DNA of 64,000 nt from Neocallimastix lanati (nom. inval.) (Eukaryota; Neocallimastigomycota; Neocallimastigomycetes; Neocallimastigales; Neocallimastigaceae): NCBI GenBank assembly GCA_016946835.1, contig JACVTC010000002.1, positions 1,670,001-1,734,000 of the forward strand. Reading direction: 5' to 3'. The translations under genes were made by a program, and so were the position numbers. Under the pieces are notes generated by a model that saw only the letters and a program-made list of their open reading frames with translations, made no database searches and was not told the origin of the DNA. The first letter of the stretch is position 1; the number at the start of each line of letters is the position of its first letter. Positions 1-11,943 of the stretch are shown in pieces.

Positions 1-2411
1 GGTTAATAACATTACTTAATTCTTCGTCAGTAATTGAAATCATTTTAGCTATTTTTTTTTTTTTTTTTGTATAATAATAAAATTATAATAAATTTTGATA
101 AAATATATATATATATTTAAATATATATGATATAAAATATAATTTACAGCAAAGTATTATATATATATTAAAATATATAAAATATATAGATATATAGATA
201 TAAAATACAAAAATAAAAAATAAAAATAAAAAAAAAAAAAGTTTATTATATATATATATATAAGTTAAATAAAATATATAAAATAATAATTATAAATAAA
301 TAAATAAAATATATATATGTTAGTATTATTTTATTTTTAAATATTATATATTTATATAGAGATAAACGTATAAAAAATGAATAAAGTTTTAATTCTTTTT
401 TTTTTTTTTTTTTTTTTTTGTTAGATAAATTTTTTTTTTTTTTTATGTGTTATTTTTTATTTTTTTCTTTTCTTTTTTATTTTTATTTATTTTATTTTTT
501 TTTATATTTTTTTTTTTTTGGTTTGTTTGTTTTTAAAAACAAAAAACAAAAAAAAAAAAATATATTTTACTTTCTTCATCAATTTCCATAGTATCATGTG
601 AAATGTGTGAAGAAGTAATTTCTAATTCTGTTTTTACTAAATTTTTAAAATAAGGATCACTAAATATGGTATTATTTTGTTCTACATTATTTGAATTATT
701 AAATTCTGAAATTTCTTCTGTATTATTATTATTAGTACAACGTGGATTAAAATTAGTAGGTAAATAATTCATACTTTTACAACCTGAATATGATGTATTA
801 TTATTACTACCATTATTATTGTTAAAGTTATGAAATCCATTATTTTGTTCATTAATATAGTTATAGTTATAATTATTATTATTATTATACATAGGATTTG
901 ATAAACTTTCAACGGAGGAGGAGGTGTTAGAGGCATTTGTACTAATAGAACTACTATAGGTTACATTTGTATTGGGAGTAAAAGTAGAAAGGGTAGAAGT
1001 ATAACTTTTTGGTGAAAAAGGTGTACTATTTGTAACACTTAAAATAGAAGGTACAGAAGAATTATCTGAATTTGAACGACCAGGAGTTGGAACTTTATTA
1101 TTGATACAAAATATATTATTTTGACCTTGACTTTGACCTTGATTTTGAACTTGATTTTGAACTTGATTTTGTACTTGATTTTGAACTTGATTTTGTACTT
1201 TATTTTGAACTTGATTTTGAATTTGATTTTGACCTTGATTTTGACCTTGATTTTGACCTTGATTTTGACCTTGATTTTGATCTTGATACTGACCCTGATT
1301 TTGATTTTGACCTTGATTTTGTCTCTGTCCTTGTCTTTGTCCTTGAATTTGACCATTAATGGTTAAATTTCTTTGAATTGAATGTTGATTTAGATTATTT
1401 TGATTATTCCTATTATCATTTTCTTGTTTTTTTTCAGGATAATAAAAAGGATAATGAAATTTAGAGGAAGATCGTTCAATATTCATGAATGGATCTTCAA
1501 ATTTTTTTGTAGTACAAAATTGATTTGTACTTGTATTTGCATTATTATTATCATTATTATAATTATAATTATTATTATAATTATTATTATTATAATTATA
1601 ATTATTATTATTATTATTATTATTATTATTTATATTAAAAGAAGTTGAAGTAGATTGATTATTTGGTATATAATTAGATTGAGAGGAGGTTGATGTGAAT
1701 ATCATAGATTGAGGTGGAGGTTTTTGTGTCAAAGGCACACGAAAAGAAGATTGTTGTTGTTGTTGTTGCTGATATTGTTGCTGCGGTGGTTGTTGAAATT
1801 GTTGCTGCGGTGGTTGTTGATTGTTGCTGCGGTGGTTGTTGAAATTGTTGATTCGGTTGTTGAGATGACGACGGTATAGCGTTATTTTGATTATTATTGG
1901 TATATATGGAACTATTATTACTTAATGGCGATGGATTTATTGGAATAGAAGAAAACATTTTTGATTCTCCACGGTCTAAAACACCTAAATTTTTTAATAA
2001 AGAAGCTCCAATTTGTTGACCACTTGAACCGGTATATTGTAAATTACCCAATAATGAAGAGTTAAAGTATGAGCTTGCACGAGGATAAATGGCTTGTTTC
2101 GTAGATGATGCTTTAGTACTTATATCTGTATTTGAACGAGCTGAAGTATCATTGATATTTGTATTAGAATTGGTGTTACAATTCGAATTCGAATTAGAAT
2201 TAGAATTAGAATTAGAACTGAAATTCATATTGGGATTGTTATTGGTATTATAATTGGAATTAAAATTAGTATTGGTATTACTGTTAGTATTATAATTAAT
2301 ATTGGAATTGGAATTGGAATTGGAATTGGAATTGCTAAAAGAAGTAGAATAAGAATTTATTATAGATCTAGAACTACTCATATTACTGTAATTTTTTGGT
2401 TCATTAACCAT
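1..2411 (-). CDS. Asn/Gln-rich protein, function unknown, with an apparent frameshift; partial at left edge
   Basis: I do not recognise the family. The start is the ATG at 2411 (MVNEPKNYSNM). The protein is low complexity: Asn/Ser runs (residues about 25-85), a more ordinary stretch (about 95-165), a Pro/Gln block, a Gln-Asn-Gln-Gly repeat (coded near 1120-1340), poly-Asn runs, and an acidic end (DTMEIDEE). The first frame is lost in the Pro/Gln repeat near 1820: of three near-identical repeat units the middle one lacks two bases, and the downstream frame (533-1738) continues the same protein. A possible donor at 570/569 (GTAAAA) can join in phase to an acceptor at 50/49, giving TKMISITDEELSNVIN before the window ends. 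The alternative is that ATG 43-41 starts a separate gene. Gln/Asn content like this is common in transcriptional and RNA-binding regulators of these fungi, but no DNA- or RNA-binding domain is visible here. Confidence 0.6.
1121..1345 (-). repeat. Gln-Asn-Gln coding minisatellite
   Basis: A tandem repeat of a short CTTGATTTTGA-type unit on the plus strand. Read on the minus strand it codes for QNQGQNQ/QNQVQNQ repeats inside the Asn/Gln-rich protein. It opens long unbroken frames in other phases, which are not genes. Confidence 0.8.
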
Positions 2412-2847
2412 TTTAGAAAAGACTTATGAAATCTTAATTATAAATATTTCCAATTTTTTTTTTTTTAGATTTTATATATAAATATATATATAAATATTTA
2501 ATTATTTTAGTAATTTAACCTAACTTTTATTATATTAGTCATTTTATATAATTTTAATATTATTAAAATTAATAATAATAGTTTTTGAGGTGGTGAAAAT
2601 AAATTAATACTTAATATATTAAAGAGATATTTTTGTTACTTTGAATTTTTTAAAATCCTATTAATTTATTAAATACAAGTATAAATTAACCTTTTTTTTT
2701 TTTTTTTTTTAAAAAAATAGGTTAATAGAATTAATAGAAATTAAATCATTTAATAAATTAAAATATAATTTTCAAGAAAAAAATATCATAAATTCAATAT
2801 AATAACATTTATATTGATTATATTTTTTTTTCTTTTTTTTTACTATA
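2412..2847. other. Intergenic, presumed promoter side of the Asn/Gln-rich gene
   Basis: AT-rich, with poly-T and poly-A tracts (around 2455 and 2692). It should hold the promoter of the gene starting at 2411, but I see no distinctive element or gene. Confidence 0.5.
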
Positions 2848-3360
2848 GATAATTCTCATCAAAATACCAAAAATGGCTAAATTGGTTAATTGAAGTGTCA
2901 TAGTTTTAATATATGAGTGCTACCTATTTCAATGAACTTTTTATCATAAATAAGATTAAATGTATTTACTACTGTTATATTAAATACATTTAGAAGGAGG
3001 AATGCAATAAAATTATCTGCACATTGGTTCTATACATCTAATAAGTTCATGGATAATTTTGAATCAGTATTATCCTTTGGATCTATTAAACATTTCTTCA
3101 ATCCTAATGGTTAAATTAATTTTGTTTCTAAATAATGAACACTAGATTTATTCATTTTAAATATATTTCTAATACGACTTTGGTTTAATTTATAAAGTTA
3201 AATCACTCATGTCTGAATTTAATTCATTTAATTCATTTGATGAATTTTTAAAGTTAAATGCTTGAATACTTTCAATTTCTACGGAATGATAAATTTGCAT
3301 TTCCTTTGTGTAAGAATTATGAGTATTTTAAAAAGGGCATAAAAATTATAACTAAATGAT
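2848..3360 (-). pseudogene. Decayed partial copy of the class C GPCR gene
   Basis: The plus-strand sequence matches about 6287-6830 of the intact receptor gene over most of its length: the blocks starting near 2848, 3040 and 3100 align with those near 6289, 6497 and 6540. It covers the end of the ectodomain and the first two helices. It carries many substitutions, in-frame stops and a shortened stretch around 3000-3040, so it cannot encode a receptor segment. It is a relic of a duplicated receptor, in the same orientation as its intact relative 3 kb away. Confidence 0.85.
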
Positions 3361-3894
3361 AAATAATTAAGCAAAATCATTAAGATCATATCCATTTACT
3401 GTTAAATTACTATTATTAGTTGTTTAATTAATTTAAAAGTTTATTTTTTTTTTATAATAAATTTGATTTACCAAAAAACTTAAAAAACCTAATTAATTAA
3501 TTATTTATTTATTTAAAAAAAAAAAAAAGATATTTATATAAAAAAAATATTTTGAGAAAAAAGGTGGAAAAATAATATAAAAAAAATATCATCTTAATTT
3601 TTAATAATAAATTATTATAATTTATATATATATAAAAGAAAAAAAAAATAATTTAAAAATAAATAAAAAATAAAAAATAATGTTTAAAAATTATTAGTAG
3701 GTAATGAATGATATTTTTTTTTATTAAAAAAATATGAATACTATTAAAAATATTTTATTAATTATATAATAAATATACAAAAAAGTTAAATATTATAAAT
3801 GAGGAAAATAGATTTAATAAATAAAATATATAAAGTACGTATATAATGGGAAAAAAACAATGTATTAATTTCAGTAGAAATAATACTAGATTTA

Positions 3895-3932
<38 letters not shown>

Positions 3933-4222
3933 AATTTTTTTTTTATTAAATTTTTCTTAGTATTATGATACAATATTTCTTATAATTATTAAAATAAATA
4001 AATAAATAAATTAATAAAATAAAATAAAATAAAATAAAATAAAAAATAGTATTTCGTTATTTCTTAACTTAAATTTATTCATATTTTAATAAAATTTTAA
4101 AAACATCATGTAAAAAAAAAAAATTGTTATTGCTAATATTTAAAAATTATATATAGAAATTCTTTAAACTTTTAATATTACTTATACAATATTTACATAT
4201 ACTTCAAAATTTAATGGATAAA

Positions 4223-4259
<37 letters not shown>

Positions 4260-5077
4260 ATCAACCTATTCATAATATTATTAATTCTATATTAATTCAT
4301 TTTTAATTCCATTTTCTTTTCTTTTTATTTAAATAAAATTCATAGTTTTTTATATATTCTTTAATTTTTCAATAAAAGAATTGTACATAAAGTTTTAATA
4401 TGCTTTTTAATTATTTCAAAAAATTATATATATATATTATAAATTAATAAAAAATCTTTTATTCCTTTCCTTTCCTTTCCTTTCATTTTTTTTTTTTTTT
4501 TTTTTTTTATAAATGTAATTAGTTAAAGACTACTAAATAGTTTCAAATTATTTTTATTTATTATTACATTAGTTTTTATTGTTAACAAATATATATTTAT
4601 TATTCATATTTTATCCATAATAAAAATTATATTATTTTCATACAAAAAATATGTATATATATACATGTATATTTTTTTTACATTTTTATAATTTTATATA
4701 AATAATTTTTTTTTTTTTTGGTATCAAATTTATAATAATATTTTATTTTATCTATAATATATATGTATATATTTATATATTTTACATTTATATAATAATG
4801 TATTTTAGTAGGTATCATTAAATATATATATTTTTTTATTGTGATTTATTATACTAATTTATATATATATTCTATATTCTAATAATAAATACTAAATAAT
4901 AATAAAATATTTATTTATATTATATTCTTATAATAAATATTAATTCTAAATTATAATAATTACTATATTTAAAATTATTATAATAAAATATTTTAATACT
5001 ATATTTAAAATTAATAATATTATTCATTTATATTAAACTACTAATTAATCTTTTGATATTAATGAGCATTATTTTTA
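3361..5077. other. Intergenic AT-rich DNA
   Basis: Long homopolymers, (TA)n, (AAAAT)n near 4016-4045 and a (CTTTC)n tract near 4465-4482. The open frame at 3758-3973 is low-complexity Lys/Ile/Phe and is not a credible gene. No RNA gene seen. Confidence 0.6.
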
Positions 5078-7851
5078 TTATTCTTCATTTTTATTATTAA
5101 TTTCATTTTCATTGAAATTATTATTAACAATCATATTATTATTGCTATTATTACTTTTTTCTTCCATGAAATTTAATTCAAAATTATTACTGCTATCACA
5201 ATATGTGAAATTGTTACTAAAGTTAATATCTTCACTATTATATTTTGACAATGATTGAGCTAAAGAACGATAATTCGAATAATTAATACTTGGTTCACTT
5301 CTATTAATATAGGAATTACTGATTTTTCCAAAACTAGAATATATACTACTAGTATTTGTACTATTTGCACTTTTACTTTTATTGCTGCTATCAAAAAATG
5401 TAAATGAAGAATTACCAGATTTTCTAATTGGTATATACTTAAAAAGATTATTAATATTATTGAAGTCGGCTTTAACTAATTTTTCCTTATTTTTAATTGG
5501 ATGTCTTTTAATATATAGCAATCTATTACCAATTAAGAAGTATACAGTAACTAATGAAATAATAATATGAATAAAAATTAATATAATTGAAGAAAATGAA
5601 ATATTGCTTCCATTTGTTAAGAAAGTATCAAAAGCTTTTTCAAAAAGGAAAGATGATAATAAAAGTATTACGATGAAAAATATGAACGTTGTATCACCAT
5701 ATTTCTTTGAAAGAGAACGAATTTTAAATGTCATTGCAATCATTATTGTAAACTATTTAATATAATCATTTTAATAATGATAATAATATTTATAATATTA
5801 ATATTAATATTATAATAATATTTATTAATATTATTAATATTAATAAATATTAATTAAATCTTATAAATTTATTATTTTTAAAAATTTTATTATATTCAAA
5901 TTATCAATTAATATATATTTTAAAAAGTACTTACCAAAATAAATGTATAAATATTTGAAATTAAAGAATGTGTACCAAAATCATAAACACATGTTAAAAA
6001 ACGATAATATTGTAATGAGCCATCTGTTTCTAAATTATACTCATCAAAATATGAAATTCCATAATAGGCAAATAAGCTCATAATTAAAATTAAACTTATA
6101 TATATAATCAGTCGACTATCATGGAGCTTTTTTCCATAGGATACACTCGAAATATTGGTGTAAATATAATAAATACGAAAGATTATGGCAAATAATGGAA
6201 TGTAAACTAAGTTATTGATAAAGAAATTTAAAACAACACTCATACGACATAAAAATCTAGTGTTTACTATACTATAAAAATATGGATATACAATTCTCAT
6301 TAAGATACCAAAAATAGTTAAATTAGCTAATTGAGGTGACATAGCTTTAATATATGGATGTTTTCTATTTCTATGAACCTTTAACATAAATAATATTAAA
6401 TATATGGCTACCGCTATAGTAAATACATTTAAAATCATGAATACAACCATTACTGGAGTAACTTCAATTTCTTTATCCATTGTTGACTGATTCAAAACAT
6501 CTAATACGTTCATGAATAACTTTGAGGCAGCATTATCATTTGGATCTATTAAACTTTTCTTTAATTCTGATGGTAAAATTAATCTTGTTTCCAAATAATG
6601 AGCACTAAATTTATTCTTTTTAAATATATTTCTAATACGAATTGGATTTAACTTCTCAAGTAAATTACACATATCTGAATTTATTTGACAGTAAGAAATA
6701 ACAGATTCATCTGACGGATTTTTAAAGTTAAATGTAGGAATACTTCCAATTTCCATAGAACGATAGATTTGCATTTCCTTTGATGTAAGAATTAAAGCTA
6801 TTTTAACAAGGACATCAGTTGATTTTAAACTGTTTCTATTGATTACTAAATATTTTTCATTGATAACACTAATATTATCTGGTAAGGAATTCATTTTAAT
6901 TGAAATATTTGGATTTTCTTTCAAACTTTTATAGAGTGAGGCTTTTCCTCTGAATAATTTATTTTCATTTTCAAGAAAAGATAAATAGGCATCCTCTACA
7001 GTAGTTGATAAAGTTTTTTCTATATCACTTCCTGTAAATTTTAATATATAATTTCTAAAGGAATGGTATAATTCAGTAGATTCCTCATTATATAAAAAGT
7101 TATAAGATGAAATATTGTTTTCTATTGGTCTTTTATATTGATAACGAACAAATTCACCAAAGAAATTTATTAAATCATCATTATCCTTGAAACCAGCACT
7201 TAGAATTTCTTCAGAAGAATGAATATTTTCAAAAAATGAATCATTCACTTTTAATGACAACGAATCCTTTGATTTATCATTTACTGAATGATAATATAAT
7301 AAATCGAAATCTAATTCATAAGGAAGTCCATATAATCTTTTTTCATTACCTAATTTACCATCATTTAAAATATCTTTATCATGGTAGCTAATATCATCAG
7401 TATTTAATCTATAATTGCTGTAATCAGCATAAAAATCTGAAAATCTTTTGAAATCAAATTCATTCTGTAATAAGATGAAATCAGCATATGAATTATCAGC
7501 ATATAAAAAACGATCATCAAGTATCATCATATCATAATTCACATCTTTTAATTCTCTAAGTGTACAATTAAAATCTTTTGCATACTCAACATCGATTGAG
7601 AATGGCGAACCTACATTTTTATAAATTTGAGAAAGATTTTCACCATCTGTGGATACAGGGCTACAATACGAAAATTTTACATCATAGTCGTTAATGTTAT
7701 TCATTGAAAAATATTGGTTAATCATTACATTGTATTTTTCTAAATATTTAATTGCGTCAATGTCAGGTTTATTTATTAAAATATTAATAACTTCTTTAGC
7801 ATTGACGCAATATAAACAAATTATTAAATATAATAAATTATTAAGTATCAT
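5078..7851 (-). CDS. Class C (GABA-B-like) seven-transmembrane receptor with solute-binding-like ectodomain
   Basis: Two exons, 7851-5935 and 5752-5078, joined in phase 0 by a 182-nt intron (GTAAGT donor, TAG acceptor), give 863 residues. Residues 1-18 are a signal peptide ending VNA. Residues about 20-450 are a long extracytoplasmic region whose features (YGLPYELDFDLLYY, later KMNSLPDN) resemble family-1 extracellular sugar-binding proteins. The helices lie near 465-490, 509-528, 535-561, 581-600, 628-648, 661-676 and 693-714. Cys at the start of helix 3 (FLCRM) and in the loop before helix 5 (LTCVYDF) would form the conserved class C disulfide. The intron splits helix 5. The tail (715-863) is Ser/Asn-rich and cytoplasmic. 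A likely plasma-membrane nutrient sensor; the ligand is unknown. A decayed partial copy lies at 2848-3360. Confidence 0.87.
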
Positions 7852-8054
7852 TTTAAATTTTTATATGATTTTTTTTTATTTATTTTTTATTAAATAAAGA
7901 ATTTATAATATTTAATTACAAATACTCATTTTTATTTTTATTTTTTTTTTAATTATTAAATTTATACATATCAATAAATAAATAAAAAAAAAATTGAAGA
8001 ATATTAATTTCTTAAATACCAAAATTGTAAAATCAAAAATATATATATATATAT

Positions 8055-8141
8055 GAAAAATAAATGATTTTTATTAAATATAATAATATTTAATTCAATT
8101 AATTAAATATTATTATATTTAATAAAAATCATTTATTTTTC
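8055..8141. repeat. Perfect 41-bp inverted repeat (hairpin)
   Basis: Bases 8055-8095 and 8101-8141 are exact reverse complements, separated by a 5-nt loop (CAATT). The arms are mixed-sequence, not simple (AT)n, so the palindrome is not a composition artefact. Confidence 0.9.
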
Positions 8142-8237
8142 AGAAGACTTTTTACTAAATTTTTATTTATATTAAATTCATTTTTACACACTTTTTACCC
8201 AGAAATATTAAAAATTTAAATATGATTTATTTATTTT

Positions 8238-8282
<45 letters not shown>

Positions 8283-8794
8283 TTAAAAAAAATACTAATA
8301 AAATATATAATAATTAGTGGAAAAAAGGAAAATACAAAAAAATTATTAATAAAAAAAATATAAAAATTTTCAGAATATATAATATTTTTAATAACATTCA
8401 TTAATAATAATACAAAAATAATTATTAAAATATATTTATATTATAAATATATATATATATATCTTTTTTAGTAATTATTTAAAAAATTAATTAAAGGCCT
8501 AAAAATAGTAGTGGTCATTAATAAAAAATATTATTAATTTAAATTTTATTTCATTTTGTTTTTAAAGAATGTAAAATAAATGAAGTTATATTTACCAAAT
8601 CAATTTTTTTTATTTATTTTTTTAATTTATAATAATACTAATATATAAGTTTTAATAATTTTTTAAGGTATTATTATATATAAATAATTGAAAGATAAAT
8701 AAGAGAGTTAATAATCAAAGAGATTTTAAATATTTTAGACATTATATAAAATTGTATAAAATATTTTTATAGCACTTTAAATATTTGGTATATT

Positions 8795-8985
8795 AAAAAA
8801 GCTGAATAATTAATATTTATTTTAAAGAAAAATTATAAATTAAAAAAAAAAAGCTGAATAATTAATATTTATTTTAAAGAAAAATCATAAATTAAAAAAA
8901 AAAAAAGCTGAATAATTAATATTTATTTTAAAGAAAAATTATAAATTAAAAAAAAAAAAAGCTGAATAATTAATATTTATATAAT
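8795..8985. repeat. Tandem array, about 53-nt unit, 4 copies
   Basis: GCTGAATAATTAATATTTAT recurs at 8801, 8853, 8907 and 8961, each copy separated by an A-rich stretch of slightly varying length. Confidence 0.9.
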
Positions 8986-9330
8986 TAAGAAGATTCAAAA
9001 TAGTTTTAAAAATTTTATAAACTTAATAATTATATATGGTAATATATTAATAAAATATTAATGTAAAAAAACGTTTATATATTTGAAAACCTAGATAAAA
9101 CACTAAATAAATATTATTGTAAAAAAAATAATCATATATTTGAAAACCTAGATAATACACTAAATAAATAAATATAATAAATACAGTTTATGTGTGAAAA
9201 GTTTTTTTTTTATTTTTATTACTCTTTATTTTAATATTTATAATTAATATTGAAGGCTTATTATTATTATTATTATTATTAAAACCAAAAAATGTAGTAT
9301 TTTTAATATCATTCATTAATATGGATATTA

Positions 9331-9681
9331 TAAATTTTGTAGTATTTAATATTTAATATTGATATTAATAAATTTTGTAGTATTTAATATTTAATATTGA
9401 TATTAATAAATTTTGTAGTATTTAATATTTAATATTGATATTAATAAAATTTGTAGTATTTAATATTTAATATTGATATTAATAAATTTTGTAGTATTTA
9501 ATATTTAATATTGATATTAATAAATTTTGTAGTATTTAATATTTAATATTGATATTAATAAATTTTGTAGTATTTAATATTTAATATTGATATTAATAAA
9601 TTTTGTAGTATTTAATATTTAATATTGATATTAATAAATTTTGTAGTATTTAATATTTAATATTGATATTAATAAATTTTG
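9331..9681. repeat. 38-nt tandem satellite, about 9 copies
   Basis: The motif TTTTGTAGTATTTAATATTT recurs every 38 nt from 9335 to about 9645 with almost no variation. The matching place in the next duplicated copy (near 10437) has only one degenerate unit, so the array expanded after the block was duplicated. Confidence 0.92.
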
Positions 9682-11554
9682 AAACATATATTATTTATTA
9701 ATAATAAAAAATAATTATTAAAATTTATTTATTGACAATTAATATGTATATTTTTTAGTAATTATTGAAAAAATTAATTAAAGACCTAAAAATAGTAGTA
9801 GCCATTAATAAAAATTATTATTAATTTAAATTTTATTTCATTTTGTTTTTAAAGAATGTAAAATAAATCAAAGTCATATTTACCAAATCAATTTTTTTTA
9901 TTTATTTGTTTAATTTATATTAATACTAACATAAAAGTTTTAATAATTTTTTTTTAAGGTATTATAAATAAATAATATAATTGTTTTCATAGTAATTTTA
10001 TATCATTTAAATTAAGAGATTCAGTAAAATAGTTTTTAAATTTTTTTAAACTTAATAATTATCATTTATATTAATAAAATATTATAGTAAAAAATAGTTG
10101 ATATATTTTAAAACTTTGATAATACACTAAACAAATAAATATACTAAATACAATTTATGTATGAAAGTTTTTTTTTTTAATATTATTATTTATTTTAATA
10201 TTTTTAATTAATATTGGAAGTTTTTTTTTTTTTTTTTTTTATTATTATTATTTATTATAATATTTTTTTGATTAATGACTCTTTCATTTATTCATATTTA
10301 AATCAAAATATAATAATTTTTTATTTATTTTATTACTAAAATGTAATTACAACAGCAGAATTTTATTAAAATAAAAAAAAATTTTTTTCCAAAAATGTAG
10401 TATTTTTAATACCATTCATTAATATGGATATTAATAAATTTTGTATTATTTAATACTGATATTAATAAATCTTGAAGTATGTATTATTAATAATATAAAA
10501 AATAATTATTAAAATATATTAATTTATTATAAATATGCATATTTTTTAGTAATTATTGAAAAAATTAAAAAAAGACCTAAAAATAGTAAGTAGCTATTAA
10601 AAAAAAATATTATTAATTTAAATTTTATTTTATTTTTTTTTTAAAAAAATGTAAAATAAATAAAAGTTATATTTACCAAGTCATTTTTTTTATTTATTTT
10701 TTTAAAATTATTTATTTATAACAATACCTTTAAAAAAATTATTAAATATATATATATTATTAACGAAACAATATACATATTATAAAATTTTTAAAATTAA
10801 ATATTTAATGTTTACTGGAATTTTTCTACAGTAAAATAATGAAAATTATAATATATATATAATTCAATTATATGTAGACACACTATGATATTATTTTAAA
10901 TATTTAAATATTTTTTATTTTAATTAAATATAATAAATATAATTACTATATTATGTATTATTTTGTTATAATTGTTAAATATTTATAATAAGATTAAAAA
11001 ATTTAAAATTATATAATTTTATATATAAAAAATAAAAAAAAAAAAATAAAAAAAAAAAAAAAAAAAAATCAAAGATAAATTTAACGTTAAAGTTTAACAT
11101 CAAAATTTTTCAAAAATTATTTAATAGAAATAGATATAATATTAAATAATTTATTTAATATTAAATAATTAAATATACATAAAAAAAAAAATTAAACTAT
11201 TTATACTATAATTGGTATTTTTTTATTTTATTTAAATTTATTATTTTTTTTATTATTTCTTGTTATAAAATTTTTTGGAATTATTACAATATTAAACATT
11301 TTATATATATAAATATAATGGTTTGTATATATATATATATTTATATCTGTATGTATATGCATATATATAATTTTAAAAAAAAAAAAAAAATTGGAAACAA
11401 ATATGTTACACCAAAAATTAATATTTAATCAAATTATGAAATTATAAAAAAAAAAATTTTTTTTTTATATTTAAAAATCCACATTGAATATGTTAAATGT
11501 TACATAAAAGTTATACTTTAATGACTATAAATATTATATGATTTTATTATTATT

Positions 11555-11625
11555 AATTATTTCACTTCCATCCTATAATTATTTTACTTCAATCTTATAA
11601 TTATTTCATTTTTCATCCTATAATT
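11555..11625. repeat. Short tandem repeat, about 3 copies
   Basis: ATAATTATTTCACTTCCATC-like units of 22-25 nt, repeated three times with substitutions. Confidence 0.7.
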
Positions 11626-11778
11626 GATATGTTATGGTTCTATATGTATATATATTTTTTACCTATTTATTTTCATTTTATTAAATTTTACAAATATATG
11701 TATAGAAAATATTAATTTAATTAAAAAAATATAAAAATAAAAATAAATTTATATATTTCATCTAAAAAAAAATTATAT

Positions 11779-11943
11779 ATAAAAATATAAAAATATAAAA
11801 ATAAATATTTAAAAATTTTTTCCACAATTAAATTCAATTACATATTGGCTTAATAATTGGTGATTTTTATAGAAATATTATAGAAATAGATATTTTAATT
11901 GTGGAAAAATTATTTTAAATATTTATTTTTATATTTATATTTA
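11779..11943. repeat. Inverted repeat with about 50-nt arms
   Basis: The left arm (about 11779-11832, ending TTTCCACAATTAAA) is the reverse complement of the right arm (about 11892-11943, beginning TTTTAATTGTGGAAA), with a few mismatches. The spacer is about 60 nt of unrelated sequence. It is the size of a small non-autonomous element, but no target duplication can be told in such AT-rich flanks. Confidence 0.75.

Larger units (their letters stand above)
8380..10740. repeat. Approximately 1-kb block present in three degenerate direct copies
   Basis: The same run of sequence starts near 8480, 9755 and 10545 (each containing GACCTAAAAATAGTA or GGCCTAAAAATAGTA, then about 150 nt alike). Further shared pieces are 9000-9200 with 10020-10175, and 9285-9345 with 10390-10450. 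The copies differ by substitutions and by expanded arrays, so the duplication is not recent. No coding capacity. Confidence 0.8.

Noticed and set aside
3758-3973. 71-codon minus-strand frame
   Set aside because: Lys-, Ile- and Phe-rich low complexity from A/T runs; no domain, no homologue apparent.
8795-9681. Direct repeats considered as a CRISPR array
   Set aside because: The units are contiguous or separated by A-runs rather than by unique spacers, and the genome is eukaryotic.
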